The notes under the pieces are model-generated. The model made no database searches and had not been told where the DNA came from. It was given only the letters and a program-made list of their open reading frames with translations. 64,000 nt of DNA, from NCBI GenBank assembly GCA_000720805.1, contig JODI01000018.1, positions 1-64,000 on the forward strand. Reading direction: 5' to 3'. The DNA is from Streptomyces violaceoruber (GTDB taxonomy: Bacteria > Actinomycetota > Actinomycetes > Streptomycetales > Streptomycetaceae). The translations under genes were made by a program, and so were the position numbers. Shown piece after piece: positions 17,875 through 25,861 of the stretch (positions are counted from its first letter, which is position 1; each line of letters opens with the position of its first letter).

Positions 17875-18759
17875 ATGATTCGCTCCCTGCGCTGGAAGGG
17901 CGCCGCCTTCACGGTGCCCTTCCAGCTCGGCTTCGTCTTCCTGTACCTGCTCCCCATCGGTTACGCCGTCTACCAGTCGCTGTTCCGCGTGCAGCAGTCC
18001 GGGCTCGGGCTCGGCGGCTCCACGGAGCGGTTCTCCGGCCTCGACAACTACCAACAGGGCCTGAGCGATACGGCATTCATGGGTTCGGTCCTGCGCGTGG
18101 TGGTCTTCGCCTGCGTCCAGATCCCGGTGATGCTGCTGGTCAGTCTGGTGCTGGCGCTGCTGCTCGACGCGCTGACCTCGAAGGTGGCGAGCCGGTTCCG
18201 GATCCTGCTGCTGGTGCCGTACATGATCCCCGGGGTGGTCGCCGCCCTCGTGTGGATCAACCTCTACAGCCCCGATGTGGGCCCGCTCACCCCGCTGGGC
18301 GACGCGTTCGGTTTCGCCTGGAACTTCTTCGCGCCCTCGATGGTGTGGCCGGCCATCGGCAACCTGCTGACCTGGCACGGCATCGGCTACAACATGGTGA
18401 TCATCTACTCGGCGCTCCAGGGCGTCCCGCGCGAGCTCTTCGAGGCCGCGCGGCTGGACGGCGCCTCCGAGCGGCGTATCGCACTCAGCATCAAGATCCC
18501 GTATGTGCGCGGGGCGTTGGTGCTGACCGGCATGCTGTCGATCATCCAGATGCTGCAGCTCTTCAACGAGCCCGCGCTGTTCCGCAACGTCACCCCGCAG
18601 ACGGTCAGCGACAGCTTCACGCCGATCATGATCATCTACAACCAGGCGTTCAACGCCGGCAACTACCACTACGCCGCCGCCCTGTCGGTGCTGCTCGCCC
18701 TGATCCTCGGCGTCGCCTCCTTCCTGTTCTACCGGCTGACCTCGAAGGAGGTGGACTGA
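17875..18759 (+). CDS. Carbohydrate ABC transporter permease (MalF type)
   Basis: 294-aa permease with six predicted membrane helices. The ATG at 17875, 11 bp after the binding-protein stop, is preferred over the longer frame, which would overlap that gene. The EAA loop reads ELFEAARLDGASERRIALSIKIPYV. The N-terminal segment before helix 1 is short (MIRSLRWKGAAFTVPFQ). It forms the heteromeric channel with the next gene, whose start overlaps its stop (TGATG). An ATPase is not encoded nearby. Confidence 0.9.
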   Translation: MIRSLRWKGAAFTVPFQLGFVFLYLLPIGYAVYQSLFRVQQSGLGLGGSTERFSGLDNYQQGLSDTAFMGSVLRVVVFACVQIPVMLLVSLVLALLLDALTSKVASRFRILLLVPYMIPGVVAALVWINLYSPDVGPLTPLGDAFGFAWNFFAPSMVWPAIGNLLTWHGIGYNMVIIYSALQGVPRELFEAARLDGASERRIALSIKIPYVRGALVLTGMLSIIQMLQLFNEPALFRNVTPQTVSDSFTPIMIIYNQAFNAGNYHYAAALSVLLALILGVASFLFYRLTSKEVD

Positions 18760-19673
18760 TGGTGATGACCGAGAGCGGAACCAAGCGGCCCTCGACGGGC
18801 CCCGTCCGCCGGCTCACCGAGCCCGACCCCGCATCACGCGGTCGCGGCGGCCAGCGCTTCCTCCTGGTCGGGCTGGTCATGGCCAGCGCCTACAGCCTGT
18901 TTCCGGTGTGGTGGCTGATCGTCGCCGCCACCAAGGACCGCACGGGGCTGTACCAGTCGAACGGCCTGTGGTTCTCCGGCTGGCACCTGTGGGACAACCT
19001 GCATCAGCTGTTCACGTACGACGGCGGCATCTTCCTGCGCTGGACGGCCAACTCGTTCCTGTACGCGGGGGTCGGCTCCCTCGGCGGCACCCTGCTCGCC
19101 CTGGCCACGGGTTACGGTCTGGCCCGCTTCGACTTCCCCGGCCGCAACCTGGTGTTCGCGTGCGTGGTCGGCTCGTTCCTGATCCCGATCGCGCTGCTCA
19201 CCCTCCCCCTGTACCTGCTGTTCTCGGAGATCGGCCTGGTCGACACGCCCTGGGCGATGCTGATCCCCTGCCTGATCAACCCCTTCAGCGTGTACCTCGC
19301 CAAGGTGTACACCGAGGCCACGATCCCCTTCGAACTCCTTGAGGCGGCCCGGATCGACGGCGCCGGGGAGCTGAGGATCTTCTTCAGCATCGTGCTGCGG
19401 ATGATGACGACCGGCGGCGCCACGGTCTTCCTGCTGGCCTTCGTCAACACCTGGAACGCCTTCTTCCTCCCGCTGACCGTGCTGCGCGGCGAGGAGAACT
19501 GGACCCTGAACCTGGGCCTGTACAACTGGTCCGGCAAGCGCCTGGAGTCGGGCGTCGACCTGACGAGCCTCGTCCTGACGGGCGCGCTGCTGTCGATCGT
19601 GCCGATGGCGATCATGATGGTCGCGATGCGCCGCTACTGGCGGTCGGGCGTGACGCTGGGGGCTCTCAAGTGA
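18759..19673 (+). CDS. Carbohydrate ABC transporter permease (MalG type)
   Basis: 304-aa permease with six predicted helices and EAA loop ELLEAARIDGAGELRIFFSIVLRMM. The first ATG (18759) shares a base with the previous stop; an in-frame ATG at 18765 is an alternative with better spacing to the AAGGAGGTG at 18745-18753. The C-terminus (YWRSGVTLGALK) is the usual short tail. It pairs with the MalF-type permease upstream and the lipoprotein at 16529. Confidence 0.9.
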   Translation: MVMTESGTKRPSTGPVRRLTEPDPASRGRGGQRFLLVGLVMASAYSLFPVWWLIVAATKDRTGLYQSNGLWFSGWHLWDNLHQLFTYDGGIFLRWTANSFLYAGVGSLGGTLLALATGYGLARFDFPGRNLVFACVVGSFLIPIALLTLPLYLLFSEIGLVDTPWAMLIPCLINPFSVYLAKVYTEATIPFELLEAARIDGAGELRIFFSIVLRMMTTGGATVFLLAFVNTWNAFFLPLTVLRGEENWTLNLGLYNWSGKRLESGVDLTSLVLTGALLSIVPMAIMMVAMRRYWRSGVTLGALK

Positions 19674-19695
19674 GTGTGACACAGGGAGACTTGGC

Positions 19696-21345
19696 GTGAC
19701 CTTGCTGCACAATCCGGTCATCCGCGGCTTCGCCCCGGACCCCTCGATGGTCCGGGTCGGCGACTGGTACTACGTGGCGACCAGTTCCTTCGAGTGGTTC
19801 CCGACGATCCCGATCCACCGCTCCCGGGACCTCGCGCACTGGGAGTACGCGGGCCACGTGCGGGGCGCTGCCCCCGGCGACTCGCTCGCCGGCGTCCCGG
19901 ACTCGGGCGGCATCTGGGCTCCCTCTCTGAGCTGGGACGGGGAGCGCTTCTGGGTGGTCTACTCGATCGTCCGCTCGGTCGGCACGCCGTACTTCGACAC
20001 GGACACGTACGTCAGTACGGCGACGGCTGTGGACGGAAAGTGGACGGCACCGCGCCGGGTGGCGAGCCACGGCTTCGACCCCGCGCTCTTCCACGAGGAC
20101 GGCAGGCTGTGGCTGCTGAACCTCCAGAACGACCACCGCCCGGACGGCCGCCGCTTCGCGGGGATCGTCCTGACGGAGCTGGACCGCACCTCGCTGGCCC
20201 GGGTCGGTGACACGCACCTGCTGCTCCAGCACGAACGGCTCATCGAGGGACCGAAGCTGATCCGGCGGGAGGGCTGGTATTACCTGGTCCTGGCGGAGGG
20301 CGGCACGGGATTCGAGCACGGGGTGCGGGTGGCACGCGCTTGCGAGCTCACGGGCCCGTACGAACTCGACGACCGCCCGCTGCTCACGTCCAGGGACGAT
20401 CCGACGCTGCCGCTGCAGAAGGCGGGGCACGGTGAACTGGTCCGGACCCACGGCGGCGAGTGGGTGTTGAGCCACCTCACGGCCCGCCCTCTCCACACGC
20501 CCGACGGCCCGCGCTGCCCGCTCGGCCGTGAGACGGCGATCCAGGCGGTGACCTGGGACGCGGAAGGCTGGCCCAGGATGCGACACGGGGGTGCGCATCC
20601 TGCGGCCGAGATCGAGGGTGAGGTCCAGGCCGAGGGTGAGGTCGACGGGCCGACGGATCCGGGGCGGGCGGAGGCCCAACCCTTGCAGAACACCGACCCG
20701 TTGGGCTGGCCCTGGAGCACCCTGCGCGGGTACCCGGATCCGTCCTGGGTGGACGCCACGACCCGCCCCGGGTGGATCCGGCTGCGCGGCCGGCATGGGC
20801 CCGAGTCGCGCTGGGCGCACAGTCTGCTGGCTCAGCGGATCACCGAGCACCGGGCGGAGGCGGAGGTCACCGTAGAGGCCCTCCCCCGCACCTTCACCCA
20901 GGCCGCCGGACTGGTGCTCTGGTACAACACCGAGGCGTATTTCGCCCTCGACCTGACCTGGGCGGAGCCGGAGGGCGAGGAACAGCGGGGGCAGCAGTGG
21001 CGGGGCGGCGGCCGTACGGTGCTCGGCCTGGTGGAGCGCGAGGAGTTCGGCACCCGGCGGGTGGCCGTCGTCGACGTCGACGCGGCGGGGCCGCTGACGC
21101 TCGGGGTGACGATCGAGGGGGCCGAGGCGCGCTTCTGGTACGTCGACGTCGTCCGGGGCGGTGCGGTGCGTACCCCGATCGGCCCCCCGCTGGACTTCAC
21201 CAAGCTGTCCGACGACTACGGATCCAAGCTGCGCTTCACCGGGTCGATGGCCGGCATCCATGCCGTGGACCTCGTCGACGGGACGTTCACGGCCGACTTC
21301 ACCGGATTCCGGCTCACCTGCGGTGAGACGCCGCAGCAACCGTAG
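19696..21345 (+). CDS. Glycoside hydrolase family 43 (xylosidase/arabinofuranosidase-like)
   Basis: 549-aa enzyme without signal peptide, so likely intracellular. The five-bladed propeller is N-terminal: Asp15 in GFAPDPSM (general base), Asp128 in HGFDPALF and Glu184 in RLIEGPKL (general acid) fit the GH43 catalytic trio. The C-terminal 200 residues form the beta-sandwich common in GH43 beta-xylosidases (QAAGLVLWYN, DYGSKLRFTGSMAGIHAVDLVDG). Between them is an acidic low-complexity linker (EIEGEVQAEGEVDG). The GTG start follows AGGGAG. It probably hydrolyses oligosaccharides brought in by the upstream importer. Beta-xyloside and alpha-arabinoside activities cannot be told apart from sequence. 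Confidence 0.88.
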   Translation: MTLLHNPVIRGFAPDPSMVRVGDWYYVATSSFEWFPTIPIHRSRDLAHWEYAGHVRGAAPGDSLAGVPDSGGIWAPSLSWDGERFWVVYSIVRSVGTPYFDTDTYVSTATAVDGKWTAPRRVASHGFDPALFHEDGRLWLLNLQNDHRPDGRRFAGIVLTELDRTSLARVGDTHLLLQHERLIEGPKLIRREGWYYLVLAEGGTGFEHGVRVARACELTGPYELDDRPLLTSRDDPTLPLQKAGHGELVRTHGGEWVLSHLTARPLHTPDGPRCPLGRETAIQAVTWDAEGWPRMRHGGAHPAAEIEGEVQAEGEVDGPTDPGRAEAQPLQNTDPLGWPWSTLRGYPDPSWVDATTRPGWIRLRGRHGPESRWAHSLLAQRITEHRAEAEVTVEALPRTFTQAAGLVLWYNTEAYFALDLTWAEPEGEEQRGQQWRGGGRTVLGLVEREEFGTRRVAVVDVDAAGPLTLGVTIEGAEARFWYVDVVRGGAVRTPIGPPLDFTKLSDDYGSKLRFTGSMAGIHAVDLVDGTFTADFTGFRLTCGETPQQP

Positions 21346-21362
21346 CCGCGCCTCGCGTTCGA

Positions 21363-21476
21363 AGTTTCGAAAGTTCAGGACCGCCAAGACCTGCGAAGTC
21401 CGGCCTCTTCCCGACTTCCCGCGGTGAACCTAGGGTAGGAAGCGCTTACTGTTTCCGCGCTGGTCGAAACTTTTCA
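21363..21476. promoter_or_regulatory. Promoter region of third lacI gene with operator-like repeats
   Basis: The region holds TTTCGAAA (21365-21372), the palindrome AAGCGCTT (21440-21447, within GGAAGCGCTTACT) and CGAAACTTTTC (21465-21475). AAGCGCTT has the central CpG expected of a LacI-family operator and lies about 65 bp before the LacI start. The CGAAA/TTTCG elements echo the one at 13647. Autoregulation and control of the GH43 unit are inferred. Confidence 0.5.
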
Positions 21477-21509
21477 TGGCCCTCGGGCGGGCCGGAGAGG
21501 TGGTTCCCG

Positions 21510-22655
21510 ATGGTCCGTACGGGGAGTGCGAGTGTGGCCGCCGGGCCGACCCTGGCGGTCGTGGCCCGCGAGGCCGGGGTGTCCGTGCCGACCGCCTCCA
21601 AGGTGGTCAACGGCCGCGAGGACGTGGCCCCGGAGACCCGCCGCCGGGTCACGGAGGCCCTGGACCGGCTCGGTTACGTCCGCAGACCCCGCTTCGACGC
21701 GGTGAAGTCGTCGGGCCTGGTCGACCTGGTCGTGCACTCGCTGGACAGTTCCTGGTCGGGGGCGGTGCTGCACGGCGTGGAGGCGGCGGCACACGACGCG
21801 GGGCTGGAGGTGGTGGTGTCGGCGGGCCTCACCCGGACCCGTGGCAGTGGCCCCGAGCGGGGCTGGCTGGACAAGCTCGTCGCCCGGGGCTCCTCGGGCG
21901 TGTTGTTCAACCTGGCCGAGCTGACCGAGTCGCAGTACGCCTGGCTGGATCAGCACCGCGTTCCGTACGTGCTGATCGACCCGGTGCTGGAGCCTCCGGC
22001 GGGCGTGGTGTCGGTGGGCGCGGCGAACTGGCAGGGTGGGGTGTCGGCGACGGAACATCTGCTGGGGCTGGGTCACGAGCGGATCGCCGTCATCGCCGGT
22101 CACCAGCACAAGATGTGCAGCAGCGGGCGGGTGGCGGGCTATCGTTCGGCGCTCGCGTCCGCCGGGGTCCGGCACCGCCCCGAGTACGTCCGTCACGCGG
22201 GCTTCGACGAGACCCTCGCCCGCCGCCACATGCTGGAACTCCTCGACCTGCCCGAGCCGCCCACGGCCGTCTTCGTCTGCTCGGACCGCATGGCCCTGGG
22301 TGTCTACGAGGCCCTGGCCGAGCGGGAGTTGCGGGTGCCGGACGACATGAGCGTCGTAGGCTTCGACGACCTCCCCGAGGCCCGCTGGCTCACCCCGCAG
22401 CTGACCACGGTCCGCCAGCCCCTGTCCGAGATGGCGGCGACGGCCCTGCGGTTGCTGGTGCGCATGATGGACGGCGACCGGCCCGAAAGCACGCGGACGG
22501 AGCTGTCGACGCGGTTGGTGGTGCGGGCGAGCACGAGAGCGGCGAGGCACCGGGGGAACGGGACGGCGACGGCCCACCGGGAGGAACGGGACGACGGCGA
22601 GGCGGCAGGAAAGACGGTCGGCCGGGGCGACGCTCGGGCTGTGGCGTCCGGGTGA
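21510..22655 (+). CDS. LacI-family transcriptional regulator
   Basis: 381-aa repressor with N-terminal HTH (TLAVVAREAGVSVPTASKVVNG) preceded by a short extension. The effector domain has SLDSSWSGAVLHGVEAAA, VSVGAANWQGGVSATEHLLGLGHERIAVIAG and SVVGFDDLPEARWLTPQLTTVRQPL. The C-terminal 30 residues are an added charged tail. It belongs to a different branch from the two paralogous LacI proteins at 1246 and 15194 (ASKVVNG rather than SRVL). Its position after the GH43 gene makes it the best candidate for regulating the importer/GH43 unit. GGAGAGG precedes the ATG. Confidence 0.9.
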   Translation: MVRTGSASVAAGPTLAVVAREAGVSVPTASKVVNGREDVAPETRRRVTEALDRLGYVRRPRFDAVKSSGLVDLVVHSLDSSWSGAVLHGVEAAAHDAGLEVVVSAGLTRTRGSGPERGWLDKLVARGSSGVLFNLAELTESQYAWLDQHRVPYVLIDPVLEPPAGVVSVGAANWQGGVSATEHLLGLGHERIAVIAGHQHKMCSSGRVAGYRSALASAGVRHRPEYVRHAGFDETLARRHMLELLDLPEPPTAVFVCSDRMALGVYEALAERELRVPDDMSVVGFDDLPEARWLTPQLTTVRQPLSEMAATALRLLVRMMDGDRPESTRTELSTRLVVRASTRAARHRGNGTATAHREERDDGEAAGKTVGRGDARAVASG

Positions 22656-22711
22656 CGGTACCTGACGCCATGAGGTCCCCTGACCTGGACCGACCTGACC
22701 TGACGGGAGTT

Positions 22712-22739
22712 CGGCGTCCGGCACCCCAGCCGGACGCCG
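22712..22739 (+). terminator. Hairpin terminator after lacI
   Basis: A perfect 10-bp stem CGGCGTCCGG / CCGGACGCCG with an 8-base loop lies 57 bp after the LacI stop. No U-run follows, which is usual for Streptomyces terminators. Confidence 0.6.
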
Positions 22740-22985
22740 GGCACGACGGCCTCAGCCCTCGCCGCGTACTCGTCGTGGCGCGTACCCAAGGTGGCGCGTA
22801 CCCCTGGTGCCCGTACCCGTGGTGGCGCGCTCTTTCGATGTGCGCCGGGGCACCCACGATGACGGCGGGCTGTCGCGTTCGTCCTGCGCGATCACGTCCC
22901 CTGCCTCCCGACGGCCCGCTCCGCGCGCGCCGCACAGACCACCCGCCGGCCCCGCCTCGGCCGCCGACCGTCTTCCGGGACTTCC
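22740..22985. repeat. Intergenic gap with short GTGGCGCGTACCC repeats
   Basis: No gene is recognised between the LacI terminator and the SnoaL-LUD gene. GTGGCGCGTACCC occurs at 22775-22787 and 22791-22803, with degenerate copies after it to about 22831. The rest is GC-rich spacer. Confidence 0.5.
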
Positions 22986-24122
22986 TCAGAACCCGATGGC
23001 CTCGCGCAGCAGCAGGACGGTGCCGCGCCCGGGCTGCGGCTCCGCGTTGAGGACGAGCAGACGGTTGACCGCGCTCGGCTGCCCGTAGACGGCTTGGGCG
23101 CGCTCGTTCTCCAGCGGGAGGGCGTGCTCCTCCACCCGCCTCAGCGCGGTGCTCAGGTCGGGCACCACCTTCTGCGCCCCGACGACCCAGATCGCGCTCG
23201 CGGCGCCGCCGGCGCAGGCGGGAAGTTGGCTGCCGCTGCCGGAGGCGATGACGAGCGAGCCGGTTTCGGTGACGGCCGCGACGCTGGCGACGAAGACGTC
23301 GGGCGCGGCCACCATGCGGCGGATCTCGTCGAATTCGGTGGCGCGGTCCATCGTCAGCACGCGCGGCCGGATGGCCTCGTGGCGGTCGCCGGCGTTGATG
23401 TCCTCGTCGATACCGGACAGCCGCAACGTCTCACTGGCCCCGGTGAACACGCCCGCGCCCGGCGGGATCAGCTCCTTGACGCGTGCCCTGGCGGCCGCCG
23501 CGTCGTCGTGCAGTTCGGCGGTGAAGCCGTTCGCCCGCAGCGCCTCGATCGTCCGCTCCAGCCGCTCGGGGGACGCGGGTTCGGTGAAGTCGTCGGCCGC
23601 CCTCGTGGCCGACCCGTCCGCCCGCCCGGTGCCGGGCGCCCGGCCGCTCTCGCCGGCGTGACCGGCGCCGTGCAGGTGACCGTTCGGGCCGGGTGCCGAA
23701 CCCCCCAGCGGGGTGGTGTCGACGTACCTGACCTCGTACACCCGCTCGGCGAACTTCCAGCCCTCCGGGGTGCGCCGGTAGGTGTCGTGGTAGATCGCGA
23801 AGTTCACGCCCTCGAGCCCGTCGAGGGTGCGCGCGAGTTCCTGGATGTACGTGCGGCCGGTGGCGGTGTCGCCGTCGAGCCGGATCGTGCCGAGGTGGCT
23901 GTTCTGCACGAAGAAGTCCCACCGGCTCTGCAGGCGTTCGGCCCCTGTCCGGATCTCCTCCCGGCCGACCAGCTCGACCGGGACATTGGGCATGCGCAGA
24001 GCCCCGTCGGTGGTGAACAGCGCGGCGAGGCGGGCGCGGTCGCGCATCATCACCGCGTCGGTGAACTCGCCGAGCAGCGCCTCGATCTGGACGCGGTCGG
24101 CGATCTCCTGGAAGTCGTTCAC
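22986..24122 (-). CDS. SnoaL-like and LUD-domain fusion protein
   Basis: 378-aa protein starting at GTG 24122. Residues 1-137 form a SnoaL/NTF2-like pocket domain (IEALLGEFTDAVMMRDRARLAALFTTDG, GWKFAERVYEVRYVD). A Gly/Ala/Arg-rich linker covers about 138-185. Residues 188-378 are a LUD domain of the LutC/YkgG type (LRANGFTAELHDDAAAARARVKELIPPGAGVFTGASETLRLSGI, AVTETGSLVIASGSGSQLP, IWVVGAQKVV, LLLREAIGF). LUD proteins usually take part in lactate oxidation or are orphan. Fusion to a SnoaL domain is unusual. It is divergent from an ECF41-type sigma factor, whose usual partner is a neighbouring small enzyme or SnoaL gene, so it is probably that sigma factor's target. Confidence 0.8.
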   Translation of the reverse strand: MNDFQEIADRVQIEALLGEFTDAVMMRDRARLAALFTTDGALRMPNVPVELVGREEIRTGAERLQSRWDFFVQNSHLGTIRLDGDTATGRTYIQELARTLDGLEGVNFAIYHDTYRRTPEGWKFAERVYEVRYVDTTPLGGSAPGPNGHLHGAGHAGESGRAPGTGRADGSATRAADDFTEPASPERLERTIEALRANGFTAELHDDAAAARARVKELIPPGAGVFTGASETLRLSGIDEDINAGDRHEAIRPRVLTMDRATEFDEIRRMVAAPDVFVASVAAVTETGSLVIASGSGSQLPACAGGAASAIWVVGAQKVVPDLSTALRRVEEHALPLENERAQAVYGQPSAVNRLLVLNAEPQPGRGTVLLLREAIGF

Positions 24123-24185
24123 GATGAGCTTCCTGTCCTGTGGATGGTGACATCGTCTTCACCAGTCCGACAACGCAGCCCCGCC

Positions 24186-24216
24186 GAATGTGAGGTGAGG
24201 CGCCGACCTCACATTC
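24186..24216. promoter_or_regulatory. Perfect 11-bp inverted repeat between SnoaL-LUD and sigma genes
   Basis: The arms GAATGTGAGGT and ACCTCACATTC are separated by 9 bp (GAGGCGCCG). It lies centrally in the 132-bp divergent region. Such symmetry suggests a dimeric regulator binding site or two mirrored promoter elements. No regulator gene of a clear type is adjacent other than the sigma factor itself. Confidence 0.6.
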
Positions 24217-24254
24217 CGCCGCTCTGTTCTGTCGTAGTGGAGAGAGCACATGAG

Positions 24255-25217
24255 ATGACGAAGCCGGGAGAGCGTATGACCACCCCGTCCGAGCAGGCGG
24301 CAGACGACCAGCGGGACCCGGGCCTGAGCGCGGTCATGGGCGAGCGGCGGCAGTTGCTCAATCTCGCCTACCGGCTGCTCGGGTCCCTGGCCGACGCGGA
24401 GGACGTCGTCCAGGAGACCTACACCCGCTGGTACGCGATGTCCCGGGCGGAGCGGGAGGCCATCGAGTCCCCGGGCGCCTGGCTGACGAAGGTGGCCGGC
24501 CGCGTCTGTCTGAACCTGCTCGGCTCGGCGCGCGCCCGGCGGGAGACGTACGTCGGCGCATGGATCCCGGAGCCGCTGCCCGACCCGGCCGAGTGGATCG
24601 CCGGGGCGGCGGGCGGCGCGGGCGTGGACCCGGCCGACCGGATCACCCTCGACGAGTCGGTGACCATGGCCTTCCTGGTCGTGTTCGAGTCGATGACCCC
24701 GGCCGAACGCGTCGCGTTCGTGCTGCACGACGTCTTCCGCTACCCGTTCGCCGAGGTGGCCGAGATCGTCGGCCGCAGCCCGGCGGCGTGCCGCCAGCTG
24801 GCGTCCTCGGCCCGCCGCCGCACCGCCGCGCGGGCCGAGGCGAGCCCGGACGCGGCCCGGCAGGCGAGCGTGGTCCGGCGGTTCAAGGCAGCCTGGGAAG
24901 CGCAGGACATCGAGGCCCTGGTCGGCCTGCTCGACCCGGACGCCACCGCGGTCGCCGACGGCGGAGGCCGCGCCATCGCCCGCCTGCTGCCGGTCGAGGG
25001 CGCCGAGCAGATCGCGCGCTTCTACCTGATGATCGCGCGGCTCGCGCCGCCGCGGACCGTCCTCGAGCGCTCGGTCAACGGACTGCCGGGCCTGGTGGTC
25101 GAGGCCGGGGGACAGATCGAGACGGTGTTCGCGTTCGAGCTCGCCGACGACGAGCGGATCAAGCACATCTGGGCGGTGCGCAACCCCGACAAGTTGCGCC
25201 CGTGGCAGCTGTTCTGA
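24255..25217 (+). CDS. ECF41-type RNA polymerase sigma factor
   Basis: 320-aa sigma factor of the SigJ/ECF41 group. Regions 2 and 4 are present (RQLLNLAYRLLGSLADAEDVVQETYTRWY; VAFVLHDVFRYPFAEVAEIVGRSPAACRQLASSARRR). The C-terminal third is a SnoaL-like domain (VVRRFKAAWEAQDIEALVGLL). ECF41 signatures are visible: YVGAWIPEPL, ADGGGR and NPDKL. In this group the C-terminal domain modulates activity in place of an anti-sigma factor, and the usual target is the adjacent gene. ATG 24255 and ATG 24276 are both possible starts. The stop lies in a triple 9-bp repeat (TTCTGACGG), adding two more in-frame stops. Confidence 0.88.
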   Translation: MTKPGERMTTPSEQAADDQRDPGLSAVMGERRQLLNLAYRLLGSLADAEDVVQETYTRWYAMSRAEREAIESPGAWLTKVAGRVCLNLLGSARARRETYVGAWIPEPLPDPAEWIAGAAGGAGVDPADRITLDESVTMAFLVVFESMTPAERVAFVLHDVFRYPFAEVAEIVGRSPAACRQLASSARRRTAARAEASPDAARQASVVRRFKAAWEAQDIEALVGLLDPDATAVADGGGRAIARLLPVEGAEQIARFYLMIARLAPPRTVLERSVNGLPGLVVEAGGQIETVFAFELADDERIKHIWAVRNPDKLRPWQLF

Positions 25218-25354
25218 CGGTTCTGACGGTTCTGACTGCCGACCGCGGCGCTGCGCGCGTTCGACGAGGACTCCACGCCCGAAGCGGGCTGCGGCGCGCA
25301 CGAGCACGACCGGGTGGGGTGCGTCGACGGCGTGCCGACGGGCCTGCGCATGCC

Positions 25355-25813
25355 TCAGTCCTGGGCGGGGATGTCCAGGGCGGTCCCGTACAGGCGGGAC
25401 ACCCGGACAAGGATCACCACGCGCCGGTCGGGCAGCGGCTGCTCGCCGGGGGCCGCACCGTGGGCCGGATCCACTATCTCCGCCTCACCCTCCGCCACGG
25501 CGAACGACCAGACGTCCGGACCGCTGGCGTGCAGTGAGGTGTGCGGGTCGCGGCGGAGCTGGCGGACCTTGAGGCGATCGGCGGTGGAGGAGACGCGCAG
25601 TACGCGCTCCTCGGCGTTCCAGTCGTAGAGGACGGTCGACAGGTGCGGGTGCCCGGTGCTCCTGACGCTTGCGAGTACGCCGAACTGCTGCCGGCGCAGC
25701 AGTTCGGAGAGCTCCTGGTCGGTGAGCACCCGGGGGGCGGGGCCGTCGTTCTTGGTGGTGCCGGTGGCGGTTTCGGTGGCGGTGCCGGTTCCGGTGGCGG
25801 TGCTCTCGCTCAT
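25355..25813 (-). CDS. PPOX-class (pyridoxamine oxidase-like) flavin/F420 protein
   Basis: 152-aa split-barrel protein of the pyridoxamine 5'-phosphate oxidase superfamily. LTDQELSELLRRQQFGVLASVRSTGHPHLSTVLYDW and RLKVRQLRRDPHTSLHAS match the F420-dependent PPOX class common in actinobacteria. The ATG at 25813 has GGAAAGG nine bases upstream; an ATG at 25831 lacks one. The first 25 residues are a Thr/Gly/Ala run (TATGTGTATETATGTT) of repetitive codons, probably disordered. It follows the MFS exporter by 48 bp on the same strand. Reaction and substrate are unknown. Confidence 0.8.
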   Translation of the reverse strand: MSESTATGTGTATETATGTTKNDGPAPRVLTDQELSELLRRQQFGVLASVRSTGHPHLSTVLYDWNAEERVLRVSSTADRLKVRQLRRDPHTSLHASGPDVWSFAVAEGEAEIVDPAHGAAPGEQPLPDRRVVILVRVSRLYGTALDIPAQD

Positions 25814-25861
25814 GGGGATCAGCCTTTCCATGGCCGGGGTGGGAGTCGGTGAGAGGGCGGG

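Noticed and set aside
19666..21387. 573-codon minus-strand frame opposite the GH43 gene
   Set aside because: The GH43 catalytic residues and operon position support the plus strand; the antisense product shows nothing.
25218..25354. Open frame after the sigma factor as a small gene
   Set aside because: Short, no ribosome site, no recognisable motif; preceded by repeated stop codons (TTCTGACGG repeats).
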